Part shown: positions 1 to 13,700 of the stretch, in pieces
How the letters are laid out: every line of letters begins with the position of its first letter
Position numbering within the stretch: position 1 is the stretch's first letter
NCBI GenBank assembly: GCA_000310025.1
Contig: FN649757.1
Location: forward strand, 632,955 to 692,112
Reading direction: 5' to 3'
Length of the DNA stretch: 59,158 nucleotides
Source of the DNA: Ectocarpus siliculosus
Lineage: Eukaryota; Sar; Phaeophyceae; Ectocarpales; Ectocarpaceae
The notes under the pieces: model-generated
What the model was told of the DNA's origin: nothing
What the model saw: only the letters and a program-made list of their open reading frames with translations
Databases searched by the model: none
Translations under genes and position numbers: made by a program

Positions 1-1500
1 CCTACAGGTGTGGTGCGTACAGCCTTCAAGTTCCGGTGACGATCCGACAATCATGGAGGGAGAACTCTGTGGTGATGTGGTGAGAGGTCTGTCTTTTGGT
101 GGAATCCGTGGCAAATCAGGGGGGGGGGGGTATGCCCGTCCAAAAAAATCCGTCGGGCCAACTTTCGGGAGCCATAAGAGTCAGCGTCTCACAGCGTTGA
201 CAGATTATTGCAAACAACCGTGATGGAGCGGGGAATTTTGGGGGTTCTGCAGTTGTGATAAAATTAGGGGAAATCGTGGTACCATCTTTGCCACATATTT
301 TTGTTTTCTGGGTATGCGTGTCTACAACGGTGTTGGCCACGTGCCCATCATGGATAATTCATCTTCCTTCTTCCCGGCTTTCACGCCCTGGGCTATCACG
401 CCCGCGTCTATACTACATATCCACCAGCAACCACGCTGCCAGGCTGTCACGCCTCCAGGCTATCACACCATTATCAAGCTATCACACAGCCAGCGTCAAC
501 AGGTCAGAGCTATCACGCTCCGAAACATCACAGATGCGGGTTACCACACCCGTGGGCAGTTTTCTGTATGTATTGTATCGTTGCCGGCAAACTCGCCGCA
601 CGGTTCTTTTACTTTTGCCGTCTACAACTGCGCCGGGCGCACCAAGCTATCCGACAGGGTAGATGCACCAAATCCTCCATCATGAACGCTGCTCACAAGC
701 TCCAACCTCCAACCCCCCATTATCACATCGGCGTCCACTCATATCGAACGGGCTCACACCAATGTTATTGTAGGTTCGCGCACGCACACATCTCGGAAGC
801 TTGTTGCAGCCGAGGTACATGTGGCGAGAATCTAGTATAGGTAGAGGCACTACCAAAACATAACCGTCAACGTTGACAGATAGCTCTAACATCCAACCTC
901 CAGCTCTCTCCAAGCATCGGCGTGCACGAACATCGAACGGGCAACAGAACATCAAGTTACACATTGTAAGATCGCACACGCACGCATCTCAGAAACTTGT
1001 TTTCAGTCGAGGTATCTAGAGGTCGAACCTCTCGATGAAAGTAGAAGCGCCAAATCTTCAACCAATCAATAACGCTGTCACGCTCTAAACCCCAACCTCC
1101 AACTCTCTATAATCAAGCATCGGGATGAACGCCTATCGAACAAGTGGACATCAGCAGTATTCTTGCAAGTTCGCACACGCACACATCTCTGAAGGTTTGC
1201 TCCGAAGCCGAGGGCGTTTTTTTTTTTCGGTGGAGGCACCAAATCTTCAATCACAAACACGGGCCAGCTTCTAAACCTCCAATCTCCAAATCTCGCCGAG
1301 CTTTGGCGTACACGCACATCGAACGCACTACAGCCGATCAGGGGGTTATCGTCGAACACAAATATTTTTAGCCGTCGGGTCTGCATATCCTGGGTTCACC
1401 ACTATTTGCGTCTCCCACATGTATGCTTTGCTTGAAAACATCACGCCCTTCATTTGTAGGAACGAGACGCTCGAGACGCTGTTGATCACGGTTGATGGTG
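1..1500. repeat. Left flank with degenerate ~190 bp tandem repeat
   Basis: No supportable gene is seen. Bases 380-540 carry many copies of a short AGCTATCAC-like motif. From about 702 a unit of roughly 185-200 bp recurs about 3.3 times, with starts near 702, 893, 1,091 and 1,275. Each unit opens with CCAACCTCCA-type sequence, then has CATCGAACG, and then CGCACACGCACACATCTC followed by a GAAGC..GAGG segment. The short reading frames inside are unlike each other and look like chance frames. The block lies downstream of the 3' end of Zn2Cys6 gene 1. Confidence 0.6.
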
Positions 1501-1511
1501 AACGCTAGATA

Positions 1512-1728
1512 CCGTATACGACACAAGATAACACACACCCTGGACCAGTTTTCAAAGCTCGATTGCGCCACGACGAAGAACATGCATAAACGAAACGATA
1601 CATTTTCGGAAAGCTCTCGACAAGGCGGCTTCAACGACACCGTTTTCGGTGCTTTGACTCGCTCTGCGGTCGAGAAATCGAGCTTTGAAAATCGGTCTAG
1701 GGGGTGTGTTATCTTGTGTCGTATACGG
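1512..1728. mobile_element. MITE-like element with ~53 bp terminal inverted repeats
   Basis: Bases 1,510-1,562 and the reverse complement of 1,678-1,730 match over about 53 bases with only a few differences. Both begin with CCGTATACGACACAAGATAA and both end in TTTTCAAAGCTCGA. The arms are flanked by TA on each side (1,510-1,511 and 1,729-1,730), consistent with a TA target duplication. The inner ~115 bp has no reading frame of interest. The element lies only about 45 bp beyond the stop codon of Zn2Cys6 gene 1, so it may fall in that gene's 3' UTR. Size, long arms and lack of coding fit a non-autonomous MITE. Confidence 0.65.
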
Positions 1729-1773
1729 TACCCAGGCAGGTCGACAGGGCGTCACTAACCGGTCTTCTCCATA

Positions 1774-4700
1774 TCAGGGCGATTCTAGTGTGGCGTGTGC
1801 TACGTCCAACCAGTCTTCCGCAGCAATGAACTCGTCCTGTGCACCTGCATCTGCCGGATGGGCATGACAAGGCGTTGAAGCCAACACCTGTGCAGCTTGA
1901 GCCACCGTGTGTGCGACAACTTCCGCGTGCTGTTGGCGTGCATCGTCGCGCGTGCGGTCATCACAACCGCCGACTGGCTCAGCTCCAGACGTACCCGCAC
2001 CGCCTTCCGAGGACACCATAGACGAGAAGTCCAAGTTCCGTCCAGAGCAAAGTCTTTCCGTTGTCCTGACCAATGAAATGGTGCGTGTGGGGGCGTACGT
2101 GTCACCAGGTGATTGGTAAAACGTACAGAGTTGCCCCTTCTTGAAGGATGCTACTGCAATTGCCATCGGTGGGTAAGTCCTGATGCAACACAGGCGAGCA
2201 GTTGACTATGCGTAGAACGCTTTCACAGCTATCTCAAAAATACTTCATAATGCACTCATGACAGGTGGGAAGAAAGCTTCGGGCACCCATGCGGCTTAAG
2301 AAACCAATCCACTGATGAACTTTCCTCAACAGGAGTAGGGATGAAGCACGCACACCACAGTCCCAAGCTGAACAAACCTGCACAGGCCGTTGTCACAAAT
2401 CCCAGATAAGCCGTCCCACTCCTCAAACGGCGGAATGGCCAACGAGCCTGCGGGCCGCGTGCTATTGCAAGCGTTCCGGAGCTTGCCGTACAGCCCATAA
2501 GCACTGGGGTGATCCATGCTTGCTACCATCGATAACGATAGGTGCGCTATGTGTTCTCTTCACCACAACGAAAAATCGAACAAGCGAAAATATCAAGCAT
2601 CGGGCAAACGAGAGAGGTCAGAAAGCCCATAGAACGCCTCGGGGCGACCAAGACAGAAAAAACTTTTTCGTCCGTCAGCGAAATGACCCTCAGCCGAGAA
2701 CACAAGGCGAACGAGTGAAGAGGAAAGGTTCACATCGGTTTCGACATTTCTCGCTGGTCTCTATCCTGCCCAACGCTGCCCAGAAAAACACACGCATACC
2801 TGCCATATTGAACGTGGTGCCATAGAAGCTACTGGAAGGGTACCCAGTTGCGGCGCCATTTTGAGCAATACCAGCTAACGATTTGGGGAATATGTTTCTT
2901 GCTTCTTCTGCGGAGTTGCCCAACAGCAACATGTACAATCAAGTACTTGGGAATACCAGTATGTGTAGGATTCTTGGCATCTATTTCAATGTTCATTTTC
3001 TGAAACTTGTGTTTTGGGGTTCCGTAGCCCAGGCTCGTAATGGGAGCGTGTTCCGCATGTCACTCACCCCATGAAGAAGCGGGAAAGTCCAGGGTATCGG
3101 TCGAAGATCTCGACGCAGCGTCGTAGCTTCTCCAGCGCTGCATTGGAATCCCCCTGGACGGCCTTAGCAAATACTAGGGCCCTGTGATGCGACATGGTTC
3201 ATTTCAGACAAAGAATGCGCTCCAATTTTCACTTGGACATTCTTCAATAGCGTGAGCTGGTTGTATCCTCAGTTTTCCTCTCTATTCTATTCGTACACGC
3301 AAGCCGAAATACCAGTTTGAACCCGAACACACCATAGCGCCCAATGGAGCGGCAGGAGTCCGTTGTTGCAGAACGATATTGTCATTGTCGACATGCTGAC
3401 AGGCAAAGGAATACGGTCTCACCCGTTGATGATCAGGCTGCCAATACCCGCGCGAACGTTGGGTCTTCCATCCCCAGTTGAATTCCGTCATTCAATACCC
3501 GTCGTGACGGCAAGCAGCGAATGAACAAGCCGTTGGGAGAGGCGAGGGCCGATAGTAAGAGGAGGTTACACGCTGTTGCGGGTGGGTCAGATAGAGGCCG
3601 ACGCCAGCGGTGTCGCACAACGACAAATTACGTCCTCTAGCTGCGAGCTACAGATGGTATGTTAATTAGCTAAACGTCGTCATGTCGAGCTAGCCTAGAC
3701 GCAATCTTCACCTCTCCGCCGCGTCTTCACAGGCTCCAAAGTCAGGCATAATTCCCATCATTGTTGATTGCATTACACTGGCGCAATCAGAGGCAGCGGA
3801 GCGGGAAAGAGCGCTGCCGAAACCACCGCCGATGCCTCGTATGTTCGACGCATCGTCGTCGCTGGGTTCACCGTCACCCCCGCCTGCCCACGCTGCCCCT
3901 GCCCCTGCCCCTTGCTTGCGCAGGGCTCGGTTCATGGTTACTACGGAGGATTGCAGGACAAACTGAGATACTTGCGCCTCGGTTGCAACTTGGGATATCT
4001 GTATTGGGCGAGTAGCAGAAAGACGCAAAACGCACACGGAATGCACCGGGGGGGCGGGGGGGGGGGGGTACTCATAATCCTTCATGCCCTAATCCTTACA
4101 CCATTTACCTCGCATCTATACAAAGCCGGGACGGAACACATTGGGTTCTCACCCGACCAGGCTCTCACATCACCAAGCGAGAAGCACCGTGAGGTATTCG
4201 GGGAGTCGCATGAAGGGTGCACTGCATCCTGCTAAGGGTGTTCGGCATCTCGTGCTTACCCCCTTTTTTTTTTTTGTCTTCCCTTCAAATCAGCGCCTAC
4301 AGCACTAGTGCCGTTTACTCCAACCCGTGGTCACACAGAAGAGCCCTTCTCTACCCTCCCCTCCTGCGGTACTTTGCCTTCCCCCTTGCGTACGAATGAC
4401 AGCTGCGTATGACACAATTTATATTCTGGTGCTTTCACTTCCAGAGACAGCTGTAAGCACTGTGTAACTGCCTCGAGGGTGCTTTACCAATTTATCACAG
4501 TGTGGTGCGATCATCCCCTTTGCACGCAGTGAGGGTTCTCGATCCCGCACAACATGATGTACTCGACCACCATTATGGTTACCACAAAAAAGAAAAAAAG
4601 TGACGCAAAAAAAAAAAGCGTTGACCTGGTCGCCGAGCGCACGAAGTGATCGGCTTGTTTTACAACTTCGTTGCCAAGCGAACAACACCCATCCCCGACG

Positions 4701-7700
4701 GCAAACACCGAGGGGGGGGTGGGGGGGGATTGTTGGTAGGGGGCGAAGTTGGTGACAACGCTTGCCTTCATACGTCAAGCACAGAAACGCCCACCACCAG
4801 ACGATAACGGCAAACGGTGAGAAGATCGGTCCCAAAAGGGCGACGAGATTTCTCAGGATTTGGCGTCCCTAGTTGAGCCCTATCTACGTTGCGGTCGAAT
4901 CAGCTGGAAACGATAACTCAATAGAAAGGCGCACCCTTGAACTCACTGTTGGAAATGAAATTTCTTGGGCGAGGAACGACTCGACCTCTTCGGAGTTGGC
5001 TCTCCCAGTGAACAGCTTGGTCGCTTCTCCGTGCTCGACGACCTCGGCATAACCCTGACGAGAACAAGAAAGGTGACGGCCAACAACAGCTGTTTCAGCG
5101 TCGCGTGCACTATCCGAGTCCTTCACGATATGCAGCCGGCTGCAAGTGTTGGGAAGATCGCCTGGTCTGACGACCGACCAATCGTTAAGATTCTTTGCGA
5201 AGGCCACCCCCAAAAAACCAATATCGATACGGAAAACGTTGGGAATGCACGAGGGTTATCGTTATCGGTTGTTTTCGGTTAGTAATATTCTTGCTCCCAT
5301 CTTTGAGACTGCCACCGATCTTCGTTTTCGTCTGATCTTGTTGCCAACGGGGATTCACGGGAATCGCCAAAGTTAGTATTCCTGCCATTTTTTTTCGCTG
5401 TTCTGTTGTCGTTTTCATCACTACCGTTGTTTTTTTGCATTTATTAGCGTTCCATCGACTTCAACAGTGCCCGCCCCTGTCCTCCTGCTAACAAACAGCC
5501 CGGGAATAGTGTAGAACAAAAGGTCAACACCCATGGATTGGTTTCACAACGGGGCGATATTTTCTACGGTTTTTCGCCCTTCTGTCGTGAGAGTTCTGTG
5601 TTCGCGACAACGACTTTGTGCGCTCCTTTGCGTCCTCGAAATATTCTACGGAAAACAGCTCCGTTACGTATCCCCGGGTGGTCAGGAGAGCCTCGAGAAC
5701 TATCTAGCGTCGAAGGTGTGAGTTCAAATACCGACGAGGTGTGATGATTTTCGCATTTTCATACCTGCTACTTGAACCACTTCTTCGCAAGTGTGCATGA
5801 GGGATGGACGGCTGAAGTATCTTCGCGAAAAACGTTCAAGTCACACGCATACATCACGGGATATCTCTAATGGTTCGAAACTGTTCGTTGGCGAGGCAAG
5901 GCCATGCGAAGGGTACAAACTGCGGCAAGAATGTTATATATATTGATGGCCAACTCCCGGACACGCCTTCGTCACAAAATTATTCTTACCACTGGGAGCG
6001 AATCTCGTGACCCTCTCTCTGCGGAGTCGCGGATAAAGCTGTCCGAGAGTGCCAGATAGTCGCAAAACTTCTCCTGGGAGGCGTAGGCAGAGGAACGATT
6101 GACACATTAGTTCGGCTGACAACGACTGATTCCCTCGCCATGCATTGCCGTAGCATGACTCACATGCCCCCCCGTCAGAGAAGTCAATGATGTACGATTT
6201 TCACCGTTCGGCCAAACGATTCCAACGGCTGGTCTGAAGAAACAGTGCTCACCACATCTCCCGAGAAGGCGTAGAGGTACCCCAGTATCGTCCACGCCCT
6301 TAAAACAAAAAAAAACAGGGGTGGGAAAAGATAGCAATGGTGACGTATTGTGAGCGACGTACAGTAGGTGTCCCGATATAGTGCCGGTTGAATAGTGCCA
6401 AACCGGCACTATTGAGGGCTGCCCGCTATAGTTGCGGTTCAGGCACTATCGGACCCCTCAATAGTGCTGGTTCACACCCCACACACAGCCTTTTTTCGCC
6501 TCAAGCCTTCCATGCCAACAGGCTTCGGAGACGGTTTCCCTTCGAGCTACAAGTAAGCTCGGTTTCTCTCGGTACGCGTTGCGTCTTCAAATGTCACGTT
6601 TTACCGATCGACGCAGGTTCCACCAATAGGCCGGGATTTCAGTAGTGAGGCGAGCGAAAAGGAAGATGGTGGTAGTGACAAAGGATATGGAAAATATAGC
6701 GAAGGATAGCAGTGATGGTGCAGGAGGAAAATATGGTGTTCAGGGGAACAACAAAGAGTTTCGAGCGAGATGACCTTCCAGGGGCGCATAATCTAGAGAT
6801 GAAAGCCCGATAGTGGAATATTAGTGAAGAGTGTAGTAGTGGTGGTAAATAAAATTCTTCTAAGGAAGGATGAAAACAATCCGAACCGAATGCGTGTTCA
6901 AGTAGTAAGCCTTGGCAGTCGCGTAGTTCTCCTCTCTCTGTTGCTACCATTTCTTTTGTCTTTTATCCAGAGAACAGCTCAGCCTCCTCCATGACACCCT
7001 CTCACGGCCTTGAGAAACAAATATTTTCTGTTTTTGACCGCACTGAGACTGGCGTCTTTCGGTTGGCCAGTCTTTTTTCTTGCTGCTGAAGGCTTGGTCT
7101 TGTCTCCAGCTTTTTATCGAAGGAACAGGGGAGTTCGTTATCTTCTTCGCCCCCTTTTTAGGTTGCATCTGCTTTTGTGTGCTCATGTAAGGAGCACTAC
7201 ATCCATCCATGATTTACCTCCAAATGTACATCGGGTGCGTTCATGAGCGTCTTTCTTTGGCTGTCGAGGGGTGCCTTTGAGGTTGCCTGAATAGTGCTAC
7301 GGCCTTCTTGCAATACAACACATAATAATTTGATAGCGAGGTAAACTTTTTATCGGGCAGCACGGTCTACGGCTAAAAGGCAGCAGCAACGTTTCACCAG
7401 CGAGTGCTTGCGCTGAGGTGGGAAGAGAACAACTGCTGTGCAACAAATCTATCTGGTCAATCAAGTTAATTTTAATGTGACCAATGCCGTGTTTTCGACA
7501 CTCCAAGAGTCTCACGAAACTTAATAAAGAAGCCCGCCCACGTCGCCCACCTCACGATTGATCCAAATACCGTTCGTTTGGCACTCTGTCATCCCCGCAA
7601 AGCGCAAGCGCTGCACTCTGAAGTCGAAAAGTCCTGAATAGCGCCAAGCCGGCACTATAGAGGGATTTTCAGGCCCTGAATAGTGCCGATTGAATAGTGT

Positions 7701-10700
7701 CAGTGCCCGGTATAGTGCCGGTCAAATCGCCTGGACACATACCGGCATATATCGGGACACCTACTGTAGTCCGTACTCGACCTAACGAGGCTGGCGAGAG
7801 GGCAACGCGCTACTTCATGCAACTTGGTCACAACCCAGGCGCGGACGGCCGTGCACCCTTGGGCCAGTACGAAGCTATCCAAATGATGCACCTGCTCGCG
7901 GGATATCAGCTCCGGATGCCATTCAACTCACTTTGCAACCTCCATGTTGGTCGGGCCTGTGAAACTTGCTAATGCCGCCTTCGCTCGTCGGAAGTAGTGC
8001 GCTACCTGTGTTCATGCGTTGAGGGCAAGCGTTGAGTCGAAAACATCGAAAACATAATTTCCGTGCATGACGTGTCCCGGACGTTCATCCGTGGCAAAGA
8101 TAAGTACCAGGTATAGACAAACCTGCAAGTGTCTACAATTCTATCTGATACTGACAACGTTTTTCAAGACCCCTCCACGGAATTTTCCGGGATTGTGCAT
8201 GCGCAGGGTGATGCAAGACGAGGAAACACATAGACCTAGCGCGCTGTATGGCACGTAGCTTTGAAACAAACAATAAAAAAGACAACAACCACCAGGGAGA
8301 GGGCAGTGTGGGCGCTTGGGGAACGAAATAAACTTTCGATGTGACCCTTGAGGTGACATATACCACGAACAAAGCCCGCGTGGATGCATCGTAGGCTGGT
8401 TTCCAGCGAAGCACGACAGGGTTATTTTTTCGGGGGAAGGAGCGCGAACTACCATCAGGGCAATTCAGCTTCGCGTGGCCAAAAAAATAACTAGACAGTT
8501 GTGCCAAATACTGTTGTCCGCGACGAGCATTTCGTTTCGAGTTTTGTCTCCGCGAACGATTGGTTGTCGGAGTGTTCGAACCCTCGACTCTTCCCTCCTT
8601 CGTGGCGAAGTGGGGCCAATTGACGCAGTGTCGGACATGGGCATGGCCGCACTATTGTAGCTGTGGCGAAACCAACACTGTGATGCAGCTGTTCGGATGA
8701 CCGTTGGGCCTTCAGAATGAGCAAGAAAAAACGCTTCATTCCCAGTTCTTACACTGCAGAATGCGCTAGAATCCGAACTGCGGGTCGCGCCTACACAATC
8801 ACCCCCAGCGATTCAGATTCATTTGACATAACTGTCAGCACGCCGTCACTTACCGACTCGATAGGATGGCCCTCCGCGAGTGCCCCGATAGCAACGGCAC
8901 ACCAAAACGTGCAAGTTGAAGGGTCTGCGGGAAGGTCATCTCGTTTCCAGGTATTGCCGACATTGTCTTCCGATACGATCGTGACAAACTTGTTTTCGAC
9001 GTCGCAGTCTCTCGTGGCGATTGACTGCTGCCGGGTAGGCGACATCATGAGTGTCACCATCACTTCGCGCACATCCCTGCCGTAAAGCACGATGACCGTG
9101 TTGCCATGACGGAGGCGACACGAACCGGGGGACGCGGCGAGAAATGAGTGCATGAACCACTGCAGCACATTCACATTCCACCGCAGGGCGGTAGACAGGG
9201 GGTTGCACCCCATGTTATCGCGGGGGAGACAACGTCACCGACACTGAGCCTTGTGCAATCGCTCGGAAATCCCCGACTTTCTGTGTGGGGCGGGTCAGTG
9301 GCATCGACAACGATGGAGGGCGGTGCCCTCTGGGGCGATTACAAGAGAAGTGATGGGCAAACGGGTATCACGTCCTGCGGAACATTGAGCACACCTGTTC
9401 TCTTGCTCAACGTTCACGCCTCAGCGCGTGTACTTCAGTACATTCCGCGGCTGATCCCGAAACAATTGCCCCAGGAGTTTTCTCCATTGGCGGGCCATCC
9501 GATCGGTCGTTGTGTCGTTTGTACAATATTCATAGACTACAACCATTGTCCCAGGCGCATAACCGGATCAAACCCTAAATGCCGTTCGCATCCAAACACC
9601 ACAACTGATTGCATGAAGTTCGGCACACGGCAGAGAAGTCGACGTTCCTCAATATATGGATGAAGGAGCCGGTCGAATACCTTCGGGTTGCGAGCGGAAG
9701 AAAACCAACCGAGTCGAAGAAGCTGCTCAGAAACACGTTCTCCTGCATGCCCACCAGGCCGGTCGCCGGAGAAGCGCTGAACCTGTACCTGGTCCCCAAG
9801 AGACAACGACAGGATGATTTGTTCTCCGTTAGGAGGCTCTCTTTGGGCCGGAGCAGAAGGGCATGGGATGAAGCTTCTCCTTTATGTACGTGGTCAGCAC
9901 TCTGACTCCCAGCAATGGCAAGAGGCCAACACCCTTGAGAAACTACCAAGAATCTTCGCCCAATCGGCATGGAAAGCTGTCTGCCAACACAGCAGTGGCC
10001 TCACCCGGGAGATCAACTAAACACAGGAGCAGAGCAGCATGGGCGTGCGTCGGGAAATATGGTCGGCAGCTCTACGACAGACCGAAAGCACCGTTTCGAC
10101 TTAACACCCGCCTGCTCCTGGCGGGGAAGATGGAGGCGCTGTTTGCTGTACGGTTGCATGACATGGGCCTCACGTCAAGAACACTACCGGGTGTTGCGGT
10201 CGATACACCACCGGTTTTACTGGGAGTTATTGGGTACCAGCGTAAGAAGGGCACCAACCGGCAACTCTCCTACGCCCAGACTCTGAAGAGGGTCGGGTGC
10301 CAGAGCGTGGAAGACATAGTTCGACAACGGCGCCTACTGTTTGCGGAAGCATTGGCAAGGCAGCCGGACGGGCGACCTGAACTGGTGGGGGGGGAGAACC
10401 CAGGCAAGAGATGCGCGGAGCAGAGCTGGCTGACGTGCCCGAAGGACGATTTCAAGGCGTTCAGGGCTAAACACGGACTCACTGACGAAGAGCCATGTGT
10501 GTTAGGAGCCCCAAAATTTGTTTGGACGGAAGCAGCGAATGTGGAGCGGGGTGTACCATGCCATGCGGGGGTACGGCATGGAGCTGAGAGGTTTATGACC
10601 GCCTGCCACAAGGATGAAGAGGAGGATAGCCGACGATGAGCGCTGAAACGAGACAAGGAAACCAGCAACAGCACAGACACGGCAAACACAAGGGAGCCAA

Positions 10701-13700
10701 AGGGGGCCAGCAGACCGGCGAGACGGCGAGGGGAGAAAGTGAACGAGAAGAGGCAGGCCGGGCGACTCGATATAGGCCGAACTGAACTCCTTCGCTGATC
10801 CCCCCCCCGGTGTTTGCCATCGGGGTTTGGGTTTTCGTCGCTTGGCAACGACGTTGTAAAACAAGCCCCCCACTCGGTGTTTGCCATCGGGATTGGGTTT
10901 TCGTCGCTTGGCAACGACGTTGTAAAACAAGCCAACTCACTTCGTGAACTCGGCAACCAGGTTACCGTTTTTTTTTTTTACCTAGGTTTTTTTTTTGGCG
11001 GTAACCATAATGGTGGTCGAGTAGATCATGTTGTGCGGGGTCGAGAACCCTCACTCCGCGCAACGGGGGATGATCGCACCACGTTGTGTTAAAATGGTCA
11101 AGCTTCCTCGAGGCAGTTACACAGTGCTTTCAACTGTCTCTGGAAGTGAAAGCACCAGAAAATAAATTAAGCCATACGTAGCTGTCATCCGTACGCAAGG
11201 AAGTAAGCACAAGATGCCGAACACCCTTAGCAGGATGCAGCTCACCCTTCATGCGACTCGCCAAATACCTCACGGCGCTTCGCGCTTGGTGATGTGAGAG
11301 CCTGGTCCGGTGAGAACCCGGCGTGCTCCGTCCCGGCTTTGTAGGGATACGAGGTCAATGGTCAAACGACTACGGCATGCACGACTATGAATACACACAC
11401 CCCCCCCCCCTCCCCGTCATTACACAATTGCATCAACCCCCCACAAGTGATGGCATACCTTCGCTGTTACTGGTGGCCCTTATTGTATTTGTTTGCTTGT
11501 GGTTGCGGCGTGTGTCTTGTATTTTCTTGTGTGTCTTTATATGTCATTTCGTTTTTTTCTTGCCGCTTGTTCTTTTTCTCATTCGTTTTTTTTCTCCTTT
11601 GTCCTTCTCAACTTCTTCCCCGAATGGCCTTCTCTCTTTCTCTGTGAAGTTGGTTTGCGGACCCTTCGGGCCCATTTTATTCAAGTATGCCTATTTTGGG
11701 TAAGTTAGCCTGTGACCACGGGAATCGATCGGTCAAGTGTTTGATCAGTACGGACAGATGAAGGTAATGGGTACAATAGAGAGATCGAAACGGTTTTAAT
11801 ACGGAGACAACACACACACATATACATAGCACAACTGGCAGATCTACGTTCATGACCGCTGAATAAGAGAAGTAACCAAAAATTGTGGAGGACTTTCGCG
11901 GACTTCGGCCGCGCCCCCTTGTCTCACCCAAACTTCTTGCGGAAGGCCGCTCTGGGTGTCGTGCCCTATCCTGGAGTGTGGCTGCGGTAGGGGGGTCACC
12001 TCGTCTTACATTTTCGGGTATGCAGAGATATCTACACGGTTTACCACGTCCTATTTCGCCATGAGATTGCCGACAACGGACTACACATTTTCTCCCATAA
12101 GTGCAAGATCTCACCCCAAAAGTGCACCCCTACCGTAGCATCAGTCGCTGGTTGTTTCTCACAAAAGAACATTCTGCTCAAGTGACATATATCCGGTCCG
12201 GCCAATCACTTCCGGGGGATGGGTACATGGGCACTAAATTAACCCCGGATAACGGTGATGAGGCGACTCCGTCGATGTTTTCGTCATTTGGGGCATACGG
12301 GCACAGACACGTGCACGCGCTGGTGTTGCTGTTGCCACACCCTAAGTCCATACCCAAAGTCGAGGGTCAAGGGAATCGCGCTCTTCTACTACGGGATGCC
12401 GCGACAACGACCACAGCAGGAAAGGTAGCAGAGCGAAAGGGGAGGATTCATGAAACCGTAGGGTCGTTAGCTGTATTCCATTACCTCAGTCACCACTGCA
12501 GATTTCGTGCCGTACTCCAACCTCTGGCTGACAGAACTCGATGATTGTTCGCCCCAAATCGAAAACGCTCGCGATCAACATGTTGTAATTCAAGGGTGCC
12601 TTCAAGTCTTGGTATCAATATGGTATGGTACGTGCACCACAAGAAGATCTGAGAGAAGAGCAAAGTTACAATAATCGCGGTGCCGCTCATTTGTCAAGAA
12701 CCACATGAAGGGAAAAATGAAAGAACAACATCCTCCTGCCGTTCTTCACCCTTCCTCTTTATCCGGACCAAGTGTACTCATGGACACCTCCGTTGGGCCA
12801 CAACAGCGAGCGGCCGCCGCCCGTCAGCCGGCGGTCGCCACAAGCGGTTAAGAACCTATGACACACCCTGCTGTATATCTGCAACCGTCTGCAACCGCAT
12901 GCCCTGTAAGACGTTCGGACGATTTCTCTGTTGTCGTCAACGGCTTTACGTGCTCCAAAATATCTCGCCGGGCTGACCACAAGACTTTCTGGTTCCTGGT
13001 CCCAGCCCAGATCCGTAGTCTACAACCCTCACGACGAAATTGCGAGCATTCGGTGGTAACTCGACTGGTTTGTTGACGAAAATCTGTGCTTGCAACCATG
13101 CCAGGCGCCGCCCACCACCCACGTGCGGGCTAGCAGGCTTATCGAGAGTATCAACAGCTTCATAGGCCCACATTCTTGAATACGTCGGCCACCTCCGGTG
13201 CTTCCATCTTGTTGCAGCATGGCATGGGAGATTTCTTATTGGTTTGGATGATCGCGAAGATTATAGCTCACGGTACCCTCGTGAAGGCAAACAATTGCTC
13301 TGATTGTATTGAGCTTCACCTCTTGATAACCATGTCTTTGGTTCCACCATGTCTGACGCCAAGCTTCGTTGCTCCTGCTGCCTCCACAGACGTCCTTGCC
13401 TCGATATACGTCCCGCTTTTTTTTCTGTATGGCGTACAGATACGCACTTTTCGCTTTCTGTAGGTGCATCCACCTTCCACGCCCATGTCCACGCAGCGGC
13501 TGTAAACGGAGGGCATCGATTTGGGGTGTTAAGAGCAGTTTCGGCGTCTTGTTGAACGAGACAAAAGCCTGTCAGTGTTAGCGTGTGTGTCTACATTGCT
13601 AGCATATATCGCGCTAAATGGCGGACCAATGAGATACATCAGTGTGGCCAACGGAACACGCGTGCATGTGCGTGGTGTGTGTTTGCGTTGCACTACAAGG

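Noticed and set aside
8791-9213. Reading the whole 140-codon frame around gene 1 exon 4 as one exon
   Set aside because: The acceptor GGCAG at 9,077 is shared by all three copies and gives the phase needed by exon 3; upstream residues are not conserved.
10270-10956. 228-codon minus-strand frame
   Set aside because: It is antisense to the LINE fragment and to the tandem duplication at 10.8 kb, and shows no family features.
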